A program made the translations under genes and the position numbers. Of a stretch of 9,713 nt of DNA, positions 1-6,521 are shown piece by piece. Positions within the stretch are counted from its first letter, which is position 1; the number at the start of each line of letters is the position of its first letter. The notes below the pieces were generated by a model, which searched no databases, was not told the origin of the DNA, and saw nothing but the letters and a program-made list of their open reading frames with translations. This stretch comes from Alphaproteobacteria bacterium (GTDB lineage Bacteria > Pseudomonadota > Alphaproteobacteria > Micavibrionales > UBA2020): assembly GCA_023136145.1 (NCBI GenBank), contig JAGLRU010000290.1:1-9713 (forward strand), given 5' to 3'.

Positions 1-44
1 CTTAGCAAAAGTCGGGGAGGGAAGTTATTTACAGGAACACTGCA

Positions 45-311
45 CTAATGGCTTGATTTTCTAATCATTTCCCTAAGCCGTCTTTCGAATTCTTCGGGAT
101 CGCCGTGGTTTTTTAGAAAAATTTCAAATGCTTTTATCGCTGCTTTTTTGTCATAAGGAACCATTCCGGCAGGTAAAGTGTCCACTCGCTCTGGCTTTAT
201 GATGTTTTTGGCCAGTTTTTCAAGCTCTTTGATTCCATCTGGCCCAAGACGTTCCCGCTCCAGCCTGATCTGCTTTTTTAGATTTTCAATCGCTTTTTGT
301 TTACTGTTCAT
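45..311 (-). CDS. Small charged hypothetical protein (88 aa)
   Basis: I do not recognise a family. The reading frame can be opened at a TTG at 344, but the ATG at 311 is preferred because a GGAG lies 8 nt upstream of it. The 88-residue product is soluble, very rich in Lys, Arg and Glu, and looks mainly helical: a possible coiled coil at residues 1-35 (KQKAIENLKKQIRLERERL), a linker with a Pro-Ala-Gly segment around 49-51, and a second amphipathic helix to the end. There is no signal peptide or membrane segment. It is transcribed divergently from waaA, and its upstream region overlaps the waaA promoter; a weak minus-strand promoter (TTGCCG and an A/T-rich -10) may lie at about 345-373. A cytosolic protein is likely; its role is unknown. 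Good start signal and coding-like composition support a real gene. Confidence 0.68.
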   Translation of the reverse strand: MNSKQKAIENLKKQIRLERERLGPDGIKELEKLAKNIIKPERVDTLPAGMVPYDKKAAIKAFEIFLKNHGDPEEFERRLREMIRKSSH

Positions 312-335
312 TTCCGATACTCCAAAAGTCATTTC

Positions 336-363
336 TTGAAACAAGTTTAAGCTGCTTTATACT
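336..363 (+). promoter_or_regulatory. Sigma70-like promoter of the waaA-lpxK-lpxL operon
   Basis: A -35 box TTGAAA at 336-341 and a -10 box TATACT at 358-363 are separated by 16 bp. Transcription would start near 370, leaving a leader of about 19 nt that contains the AGGGA ribosome site at 379-383. The -35 box falls inside the alternative, rejected N-terminal extension of the minus-strand gene, which supports the later start of that gene. Confidence 0.55.
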
Positions 364-388
364 TGGTCGGCAATATAAAGGGATTCCA

Positions 389-1681
389 ATGTTAGTTTCT
401 GCTTATAAAACTTTGATGAAATGGTCAACTCCACTGCTGGAGGCTTATTTGAGCCATCGGATGCGTAGTGGCAAGGAGGATATATCGCGCATTGATGAGC
501 GTCGTGGGCTCCCGTCGAAAGCGAGGGGAAACGAGCCGCTGGTTTGGTTTCATGCGGCCAGCGTCGGGGAGGCTCAGTCTCTGCTTGTGCTGATACGGAG
601 GCTGCTGGACGATTATTCAGATATTCAGGTTATGGTGACAACGGGAACGGTGACCTCGGCGCGTTTGCTTGCAGATCGCTTGCCTTCGCGAGCTTTCCAC
701 CAATATATGCCGGTGGATCATCCAGATTGGACAGAAAAATTTCTGAATTATTGGCGGCCAGATATGGTAATTTGGTCTGAATCCGAATTTTGGCCAAATA
801 TGCTGACTGGGATTCAGGAACGCAGTATTCCTGCTGTTCTTCTGAACGCACGCATATCCCAAAAATCGTTTTTTCTTTGGCATCTTGCAAGAGGTGCCAT
901 CGGTTCCATGCTAAGTACATTCCAGCTTTGTCTTGGGCAAAATCAGGAGGAGGTTGTACGACTCCGGCGGCTGGGAGCTTCTGAAGTGCGCGTTTCCGGC
1001 AATTTGAAATACGCAGCCGCACCGCTGCCTTGCAATGAGGAGAAGCTTGAAATTCTCAAAAATGCCGTTGGCTCGCGCCCGCTTGTTTTGTGGGCAAGCA
1101 CTCATCTTGGGGAGGAGGAAATTGCTTTTCGCGTGCATAAGAAACTCAGTAAGTTGGTGCCGAAACTTCTCACTATCATAGTACCACGCCACCCAAAGCG
1201 GGGACGCTTGATTTCCGGTCTTGCCGATCTTGACGAACTTTCTGCCGTACGCCGTTCTAAAGGTGGTCTTCCGCAGGATATAAATGACTTATATATCGCT
1301 GACACTCTTGGGGAACTGGGACTTTTCTATCGGTTGTCAAGAGTGTGCGTTTTGGGGGGGTCATTTATGCCAGTTGGAGGACACAATCCAATAGAGCCTG
1401 CGCAACTTGGCTGTCAGATTTTTTACGGGCCTCACATGTTCAATTTTCTTTTTGTCTGCGAGGATTTCGAGAATCTGAAGGCTGTATTGCGAGTGGAAAA
1501 TGATGATGTACTAGTGGAAAAGCTCGCCATTGCTTTGCGTAATCCAGAGCATTTTTCAGCCATGTCTGATGCTGCAAAGGATTGGACGCAGCGACAGGTG
1601 CATATTGTGGATGAAACCATCGCTTTGCTTGTTCCTTTTATGGACAAGGCTTTAACCGAACGAAAGGTGGATACTGCATGA
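389..1681 (+). CDS. waaA: 3-deoxy-D-manno-octulosonic acid (Kdo) transferase
   Basis: WaaA (KdtA) transfers Kdo from CMP-Kdo to lipid IVA on the cytoplasmic face of the inner membrane, starting the LPS core. The 430-residue length is typical. The protein is a GT-B fold enzyme: the N-terminal domain carries WFHAASVGEA at 53-62, whose Glu61 matches the catalytic base of the family. The C-terminal sugar-nucleotide domain carries ASTHLGEEE (236-244), VPRHPKRG (265-272) and the hallmark GGSFMPVGGHNPIEPA (323-338). The N-terminus is only weakly hydrophobic, so membrane association is probably peripheral. The ATG has AGGGA 5 nt upstream. It is first in an operon; its stop overlaps the lpxK start. 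Whether it adds one or two Kdo residues cannot be read from the sequence. Confidence 0.97.
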   Translation: MLVSAYKTLMKWSTPLLEAYLSHRMRSGKEDISRIDERRGLPSKARGNEPLVWFHAASVGEAQSLLVLIRRLLDDYSDIQVMVTTGTVTSARLLADRLPSRAFHQYMPVDHPDWTEKFLNYWRPDMVIWSESEFWPNMLTGIQERSIPAVLLNARISQKSFFLWHLARGAIGSMLSTFQLCLGQNQEEVVRLRRLGASEVRVSGNLKYAAAPLPCNEEKLEILKNAVGSRPLVLWASTHLGEEEIAFRVHKKLSKLVPKLLTIIVPRHPKRGRLISGLADLDELSAVRRSKGGLPQDINDLYIADTLGELGLFYRLSRVCVLGGSFMPVGGHNPIEPAQLGCQIFYGPHMFNFLFVCEDFENLKAVLRVENDDVLVEKLAIALRNPEHFSAMSDAAKDWTQRQVHIVDETIALLVPFMDKALTERKVDTA

Positions 1682-2682
1682 TCTCTACGCCCTTTTTCTG
1701 GTATCAGCAGAAATCAGCCGTTGAAAAATGGATCAAATCTGTTCTGACTCCCATCGGCTGGATTTATGGCTGGATTGCGCGACGGAAGTTTGACCTTTAT
1801 TTTCCTGTTCCGATGGAAAAGCCGATTGTTTGTGTCGGGAATCTGGTGGCGGGAGGTGCCGGAAAAACGCTTGTCGTCCTGTCACTGACCGATCTTCTGA
1901 AGGAAAAAGGTTATAACCCGCATCTTCTGAGTCGTGGTTATGGCGGGATGGAAAAAGGCCCACTTCAGGTCAGCCCCGGACGCGATACTGCTATCGATGT
2001 TGGGGACGAAGCTCTGTTGCTGGTTGAAAAGGTACCAACATGGATATCAGCTAACCGTCCTCTGGGTGCGCAGGCTGCTATGGATACTGGAGCCGATATA
2101 GTCGTTATGGATGATGGCTTTCAAAATCCGGTTATTTATAAGGATTTTTCATTTTTGGTGATTGACGGAGTCGCAGGTCTGGGTAACAGGCAGATCATCC
2201 CTGCTGGGCCTTTGCGTGAACGTGTGGATTTCGGTCTTAGCCGGGCGGATGCTGTCATTATCGTAGGGGAAGATAAAGCAGGTATGACCGATTATATCGG
2301 GAGTCGTGTCGATCTCCCTATTTTGTACGCGACGTTGGCGGCGGACGAAAATAATCCAATCGTAAAGGATAAAAAAGTTTTTGCTTTCGCAGGAATTGGA
2401 CGGCCACTAAAATTCAGGGAAACTTTGGAAGTCGCAGGAGCGCAGGTGGAAAGTTGGAAGGAATTTCCAGACCACTTCCCTTATGATGAAGAAGACTTGA
2501 AGGAAATCGTGGCGGAGGCGGAAAAACAAAATGCTTTGTTGGTGACGACGCCAAAAGATTATGTGAGGCTCCCGGAAAGTCTGCGCCAGAAAATCCTGAA
2601 ATTTTCAGTCCATCTTGTTTGGAATAATCAGGATGAGGTTGTTTCGTTGATCGAGCGTGTCCTTCGGAAAAGGTCGATATGA
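1678..2682 (+). CDS. lpxK: Tetraacyldisaccharide 4'-kinase
   Basis: LpxK uses ATP to phosphorylate the 4' position of the tetraacyldisaccharide 1-phosphate, forming lipid IVA, at the inner membrane. The 334 residues match the family. An N-terminal amphipathic region (about 1-45) precedes the P-loop GNLVAGGAGKT at 54-64; the common form is GGTGKTP, so this copy has Ala for Thr and Leu for Pro. LSRGYGG (84-90), GDEALLL (109-115), DDGFQ (145-149) and PAGPLRE (176-182) are further family signatures. The start ATG overlaps the waaA stop (ATGA) and AGGTGG lies 7 nt upstream inside waaA, so translation is probably coupled. The end overlaps lpxL in the same way. Its product is the acceptor for WaaA, encoded just before it. 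Confidence 0.97.
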   Translation: MISTPFFWYQQKSAVEKWIKSVLTPIGWIYGWIARRKFDLYFPVPMEKPIVCVGNLVAGGAGKTLVVLSLTDLLKEKGYNPHLLSRGYGGMEKGPLQVSPGRDTAIDVGDEALLLVEKVPTWISANRPLGAQAAMDTGADIVVMDDGFQNPVIYKDFSFLVIDGVAGLGNRQIIPAGPLRERVDFGLSRADAVIIVGEDKAGMTDYIGSRVDLPILYATLAADENNPIVKDKKVFAFAGIGRPLKFRETLEVAGAQVESWKEFPDHFPYDEEDLKEIVAEAEKQNALLVTTPKDYVRLPESLRQKILKFSVHLVWNNQDEVVSLIERVLRKRSI

Positions 2683-3563
2683 CGCATCAGAAACGTCCAT
2701 TGGCGCGGCGGTTACGGTATGCGCTGGAAACTGTTTTCGCCTATATTGCTTATTTTTTCTTCAGTCTTTTGCCACTTGATGCTGCTTCCGATCTTGGCGG
2801 ATGGATTGGACGGTGCATCGGTCATTTCCTCCCGTCTTCGGATGTAGCGCGTAAAAATCTTGCGATGGCATTTCCCGTTAAAAGCGCGGCGGAGTTGGAA
2901 AACATCGTGGTGGGCATGTGGGATAATCTTGGACGTGTTTTTGCCGAATATGCTCATCTTAGCCGAATATGGGAGCGTGTGGAACTGGTTGGAGAAGAGC
3001 ATTTGGTAAAGGCGCGGGATAGTGGAAAGTCTTCCATTTTTTTTGCAGCGCATATTGCTAATTGGGAAATTTGTCCGATTTCTACGAAAAAAATCGGCTT
3101 TGATATATACACAGTTTATCGCAGACCTAATAATCTCGGCGTGGAGGGGTTGCTTCGTCGCGCTCGTGGCGCAGGTGCCGCAGGGCTTATTGCGAAGGGG
3201 GCTGGTGGTGCGCGGGAAATGCTGTCGGTGATGAAGAAAAACGGTGCGTTAGGAATCCTGATGGATCAGAAGCTGGGCGAGGGTGTACCCATCCCTTTTT
3301 TCGGGAGGGATGCCATGACAGCGTCTGCCATTGCTCTTTTCGCGCTGCGGTTTGAATGCCCTGTTTATCCTGTGCGCCTCGAACGGCTGAAAGGTGCAAA
3401 GTTTAGAGAGACGGTTTATCCGGCATTGGATATTCCGCGTTCCGGTGACATGGAACAGGACATCCGTCTTCTGTTGACAGAAATTAACCGTCAGCTTGAG
3501 AACTGGATTTGTGAACGTCCCGAACAATGGCTATGGATTCATCGTCGCTGGCCGGAGGAATAA
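2679..3563 (+). CDS. lpxL: Lipid A late acyltransferase, LpxL/HtrB family
   Basis: LpxL/HtrB enzymes add a secondary acyl chain from acyl-ACP to Kdo-lipid IVA at the inner membrane. The 294-residue protein has a membrane-anchoring hydrophobic helix near 17-33, the catalytic HX4E-type motif as HIANWE at 125-130 (His125, Glu130), the acceptor-binding DQKLGEGVPIPFFGR block at 196-210, and the family C-terminal signature PEQWLWIHRRW at 281-291. The start overlaps the lpxK stop by ATGA, with AAGG 5 nt upstream. It is last in the operon. LpxL and LpxM paralogues share these motifs, so the acyl chain and position used are not determined; no second copy lies in the window. Confidence 0.93.
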   Translation: MTHQKRPLARRLRYALETVFAYIAYFFFSLLPLDAASDLGGWIGRCIGHFLPSSDVARKNLAMAFPVKSAAELENIVVGMWDNLGRVFAEYAHLSRIWERVELVGEEHLVKARDSGKSSIFFAAHIANWEICPISTKKIGFDIYTVYRRPNNLGVEGLLRRARGAGAAGLIAKGAGGAREMLSVMKKNGALGILMDQKLGEGVPIPFFGRDAMTASAIALFALRFECPVYPVRLERLKGAKFRETVYPALDIPRSGDMEQDIRLLLTEINRQLENWICERPEQWLWIHRRWPEE

Positions 3564-3588
3564 AGGTCACTTCTAAAAACCTTTTTTT
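3562..3588 (+). terminator. Weak rho-independent terminator after lpxL
   Basis: A stem AAAGGT (3562-3567) with ACCTTT (3579-3584) and an 11-nt loop runs into seven T residues (3582-3588). The stem is short and has only two G-C pairs, so termination is probably partial. It begins at the lpxL stop codon. Confidence 0.4.
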
Positions 3589-3925
3589 GCGTTATTTCGG
3601 CGGAGGCCGGAATCTCACTACAATAATGTTGTCATCCCGACAGAGCGAAGCGACGAGGGATCTTTCTTGGTGCAACGAACCAGATCTCTCGTCGCGCTTC
3701 GCGCTCTGTCGGGATGACAATGAGAGGGCGAGGAACAGCATGGTGTAAAGGAAATGTCTATCAGAAAATTTAGAAAAAACTATATATAAAAATTTTGCTT
3801 TTTTTATTTATTTTATGCAAAGACATGCTATGAATAATATAGAAATCTTTGAGCTTTGGTAAATGTATGATTGATTCAATAGTTTGAGGCATCTAAATAT
3901 TCTGACAATCAAAGGAAAACTTGAA
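3564..3925 (+). other. Gene-free stretch with hairpins and A/T-rich DNA
   Basis: No credible gene lies here; the frames that cross it are by-products of the end of lpxL and of the palindrome. In order it holds the weak terminator, an 8-bp hairpin ATTTCGGC / GCCGGAAT with a GGAG loop (3594-3613, one G-T wobble, no T-run), the palindromic repeat at 3629-3720, and from about 3760 a very A/T-rich segment. The A/T-rich segment must contain the promoter of the gene at 3926; TAATAT at 3835-3840 is a possible -10 box, but no good -35 box can be matched to it. Confidence 0.6.
3629..3720. repeat. Palindromic intergenic repeat (REP/MITE-like hairpin)
   Basis: The left arm (3629-3663, 35 nt) and right arm (3682-3720, 39 nt) are near-perfect inverted copies around an 18-nt loop. 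Both ends read TTGTCATCCCGACAGAGCG inward. The arms differ by one base and by two extra CG dinucleotides in the right arm around the central GAAGC, which would form 2-nt bulges. No T-run follows, so it is not a simple terminator, and no clear target-site duplication flanks it. From memory, repeats starting with GTCATCCCGA or GTCATTCTGA and ending in GATCT-like sequence are dispersed in many genomes; that this is one of such a family is inference. Confidence 0.8.
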
Positions 3926-4462
3926 ATGTGCTCTGAATTAAATAAAAAAAGTATTCATGAAAATTTCCAAGAAAAGGCTCGTATAGACGCTAAGAAAGCT
4001 AAAGAAAATAATATTGCTGATACTAACGATATGTTGTGCTTTTTGGCGAAAACAGTGCTTCCTGCAATTTTTGAAAGAACATTGGAAAATGAATACGATC
4101 GTATTAATGCAGGTATTTTTTCTCTTCCTCATCAAGTTTTGGACGATGTTAAAGGTATGGAAGGTTATAAGGCACTTCATAAACTTTGCAAAGAATATGA
4201 TCTCTGCGTTGGAATTAAGTTTTCTGAAAGGGCTGTTTCCGTTGATGTTAATGAAAAATCTAAACAAGCCATTCTTGAAGATTACGACTGCAATTCTAGA
4301 TATTGTGAGGAAGACATCGGTGAGTCGCAAACACTTTGCCTTATTGTAGATCCGGCCAGACCATACTTTGATTCCGCAGACAAATATAATGCCAAAGACA
4401 AGCGTGTTATGACTGCATCTTACAAGCCCTTTGATCCTACCGTTAATCCGATGTATGGCTGA
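3926..4462 (+). CDS. Hypothetical soluble protein, A/T-rich orphan (178 aa)
   Basis: I do not recognise a family. The frame could open at a TTG at 3884, but the ATG at 3926 has AAGGA 9 nt upstream and is preferred. The 178-residue protein has no signal peptide or membrane helix. Residues 5-28 are a charged Lys/Glu helix; 36-60 are more hydrophobic (LCFLAKTVLPAIFE); 83-108 look like alternating helix and strand; the tail from 142 is rich in Asp, Pro and Tyr (VDPARPYFDSADKY). Seven cysteines (2, 38, 88, 94, 122, 127, 138) include a CX5C and a CX4C pair but no standard metal motif. The DNA is more A/T-rich than its neighbours: two 60-nt samples gave 30% and 37% G+C, against 57% for a 60-nt sample in the DsbD-like gene. 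With the repeat upstream and its own terminator it looks like a single-gene insertion, possibly acquired. Confidence 0.75.
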   Translation: MCSELNKKSIHENFQEKARIDAKKAKENNIADTNDMLCFLAKTVLPAIFERTLENEYDRINAGIFSLPHQVLDDVKGMEGYKALHKLCKEYDLCVGIKFSERAVSVDVNEKSKQAILEDYDCNSRYCEEDIGESQTLCLIVDPARPYFDSADKYNAKDKRVMTASYKPFDPTVNPMYG

Positions 4463-4491
4463 TTGACGTGGCGAGAGATGTATAAATGATT

Positions 4492-4517
4492 CCCGCCGTA
4501 TGGCGGGTTTCTTTATT
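4492..4517 (+). terminator. Rho-independent terminator of the orphan gene
   Basis: A perfect 6-bp G/C stem CCCGCC (4492-4497) / GGCGGG (4502-4507) with the loop GTAT is followed by TTTCTTTATT. It lies 30 nt after the stop at 4462 and inside the upstream extension of the next reading frame, which argues that the next gene starts further downstream. Confidence 0.88.
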
Positions 4518-4544
4518 GCGTATGGATAGTTTAAGGTTCAGTCA

Positions 4545-4550
4545 TATAAT
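4545..4550 (+). promoter_or_regulatory. Consensus -10 box for the DsbD-like gene
   Basis: TATAAT at 4545-4550 is a perfect -10 hexamer between the terminator and the coding region. The -35 side is poor (TGGATA at 4523-4528 is the best with 16-bp spacing), so activator help or low strength is possible. A start near 4557 would give a leader of about 20 nt before the ATG at 4576. Confidence 0.5.
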
Positions 4551-4575
4551 GCCAGTACGATGGAGCTTCATTGAT

Positions 4576-6507
4576 ATGCGTTTTTTTATCATTGTTATTC
4601 TGGCCTTTGTTATATGTCTTCCTGCATCTGCACGAGCGGCTGAACATTCGCGCCATGTGCAAACACGGATATTTTCTTCCGTGGAGGGGGTCGGTCAGTT
4701 GAAAACCGTTCCGGTTGGCATAGAGGTAAGGCTTGCTCACGGTTGGAAGACGTATTGGCGCACTCCGGGAGAGGCTGGGCTGCCTCCGGTGTTTGACTGG
4801 ACGGACTCGGAAAACGTCAAGGATGTTAAAATCCGGTGGCCATCCCCGACTCGGTTCGTCGCTTCTGATATTGATAACTACGGCTATGAAAACGAAGTTA
4901 CTTTTCCGGTTGCGGTTACGCCTTCTATCCCCGGCGAGCCTATTATTTTACGGCTTAAGATGGATTTGCTTATATGCAACGCGATCTGTATTCCTGAATC
5001 CTTCCGTTTGTCACTTCAAATTCCTGTCGGAGAAGCTAAATATTCCGTAGTCGGTCAGTTTGCATTGACAGAGGCTCTTCGTAGAATCCCTAAGTCTGTA
5101 GAAGAAGAAAATTTTTCCGTCAAGTCGATCTGGTTGGAAAAGGAGGATGACCAAAAAATCAGGCTTCATGTCGAGGCGTACGCGATGGTTGTTTTTGGAG
5201 CTGATGCCGACATGTTTGTCGAGCCTTCCACCTTTATTAGTGTTGGTAAGCCTGTTTTTTCCTATGATCCTGCTACGCGGAAACTGGATATAGAGGCACC
5301 TGTTCGTTCCGGTGATTCGATGGAAGTCTTGGAAAAAAAACTGCGGCGCGGTTCGATAGCTCTGACAGTTACCGACCATGACCATGCTTTTGAGAGGCGC
5401 GGCGTTCTCGGAGTCGGTATCTCTTCGGATGTGCAGCGGGAGAGTATTGACATCGGACTTTTGTTTTTGGCATTTCTTGGCGGGTTGATCCTGAATTTGA
5501 TGCCTTGCGTTCTGCCTGTTTTGTCGCTCAAAATATTGTCCGTGATGAGTCATGGAGGTAAGGATCATCGTATCCATCGCGGGCAGATATTTCGGAATTT
5601 TATGGCTTCGGCGGTGGGGATCATCTTTTCATTCTGGCTGCTGGCTGGGGTTTTGGTTGCGCTGAAAGCTATTGGTCGTAGCATCGGCTGGGGAATTCAG
5701 TTTCAGCATCCCGCATTCATGGTCTTTCTTATTGTTGTTCTTACCATCTTCGCCGCTAATATGTGTGGGTTGTTTGAAATTCCATTGCCACGATTTATTG
5801 CCAAAAATATGCCTGTCAGGCAGGAGCATGAGCCGACCCTGATAGGGCATTTTCTGACGGGGGCTTTCGCCGCGCTGTTGGCGACTCCATGTACGGCACC
5901 ATTTCTTGGTACGGCGATTGGGTTTGCTTTGGCGCGTGGTGCGGTTGATATTCTGGCTGTCTTTACTTTCCTTGGTATTGGTATGGCTGCTCCATATATG
6001 GCTCTGGCGGTGTCTCCGCGCTTCTTCAGGCATATTCCGAAGCCTGGAAAATGGATGGTGACTCTCAAAAAAATACTGGCTCTTGCTCTCGTTTTTACCG
6101 CCCTATGGCTTTTCAGTGTGCTGGTGTCGTTGGTGTCTGCACCAGTCGCGCCGGATGATGGATGGGTTCGGTTTGATGAAGCATTGATCGAGCCAGCAGT
6201 GGAGGAAGGACGGATAGTTGTAGTGAATGTTACCGCCGATTGGTGCCTGACTTGCAAGGTCAACGAAAGTATGGCATTTGGTCGGAAGGAAGTCAGAAAA
6301 ATTCTTTCCGGCTCCAATGTTCTGTGCTTACAGGCTGACTGGACGCATCGCGACGAAAAAATCGCTGCGTATCTTAGGAAGTACGGAAAATTTGGCATTC
6401 CTTTCAATATCATTTATGGTCCCGGAGTGCCGGAAGGGATTATTTTGGGAGAATTACTCGGCAAACAAGCCGTTATAAACGCGCTTTTAGAAGCCACAGG
6501 CAAGTAA
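4576..6507 (+). CDS. dsbD: Thiol:disulfide interchange reductase, DsbD/ScsB-like
   Basis: DsbD/ScsB proteins carry electrons from cytoplasmic thioredoxin across the inner membrane to periplasmic thiol proteins. The frame opens at 4486, but the ATG at 4576 is chosen: GGAG lies 10 nt upstream, a terminator and a -10 box occupy the earlier part, and this start gives a clean signal peptide (residues 1-21, ending ASARA). The 643 residues hold an N-terminal periplasmic region (22-290) with a CX3C pair (C134, C138), then membrane helices near 293-318, 342-363, 380-400, 426-450, 457-479 and 500-520, then a thioredoxin domain with WCLTC (C557, C560). Core cysteines are C311 in MPCVLP and C439 in TPCTAP. 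All three redox pairs are present. The last two helices of the usual eight appear absent. The long N-terminal region resembles ScsB more than E. coli DsbD. The MATE gene follows in the same operon. Confidence 0.92.
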   Translation: MRFFIIVILAFVICLPASARAAEHSRHVQTRIFSSVEGVGQLKTVPVGIEVRLAHGWKTYWRTPGEAGLPPVFDWTDSENVKDVKIRWPSPTRFVASDIDNYGYENEVTFPVAVTPSIPGEPIILRLKMDLLICNAICIPESFRLSLQIPVGEAKYSVVGQFALTEALRRIPKSVEEENFSVKSIWLEKEDDQKIRLHVEAYAMVVFGADADMFVEPSTFISVGKPVFSYDPATRKLDIEAPVRSGDSMEVLEKKLRRGSIALTVTDHDHAFERRGVLGVGISSDVQRESIDIGLLFLAFLGGLILNLMPCVLPVLSLKILSVMSHGGKDHRIHRGQIFRNFMASAVGIIFSFWLLAGVLVALKAIGRSIGWGIQFQHPAFMVFLIVVLTIFAANMCGLFEIPLPRFIAKNMPVRQEHEPTLIGHFLTGAFAALLATPCTAPFLGTAIGFALARGAVDILAVFTFLGIGMAAPYMALAVSPRFFRHIPKPGKWMVTLKKILALALVFTALWLFSVLVSLVSAPVAPDDGWVRFDEALIEPAVEEGRIVVVNVTADWCLTCKVNESMAFGRKEVRKILSGSNVLCLQADWTHRDEKIAAYLRKYGKFGIPFNIIYGPGVPEGIILGELLGKQAVINALLEATGK

Positions 6508-6521
6508 GGGGACGATTCTGA

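Noticed and set aside
3527..3748. A 73-residue + strand frame across the lpxL end and the palindrome
   Set aside because: It overlaps lpxL out of frame, reads through both arms of the inverted repeat and has no family features.
3884..3925. TTG-initiated N-terminal extension of the orphan gene
   Set aside because: The ATG at 3926 has a well-spaced AAGGA, and the 14 extra residues would start at a TTG with no ribosome site.
4545..4551. ATG at 4549 as start of the DsbD-like protein
   Set aside because: It lies inside the TATAAT box, the nearest AAGG is 12 nt away, and the signal peptide begins at the later ATG.
5703..6413. A 236-residue minus-strand frame inside the DsbD-like gene
   Set aside because: It is fully antisense to a strongly supported membrane and thioredoxin-domain gene and shows no ribosome site or domain.
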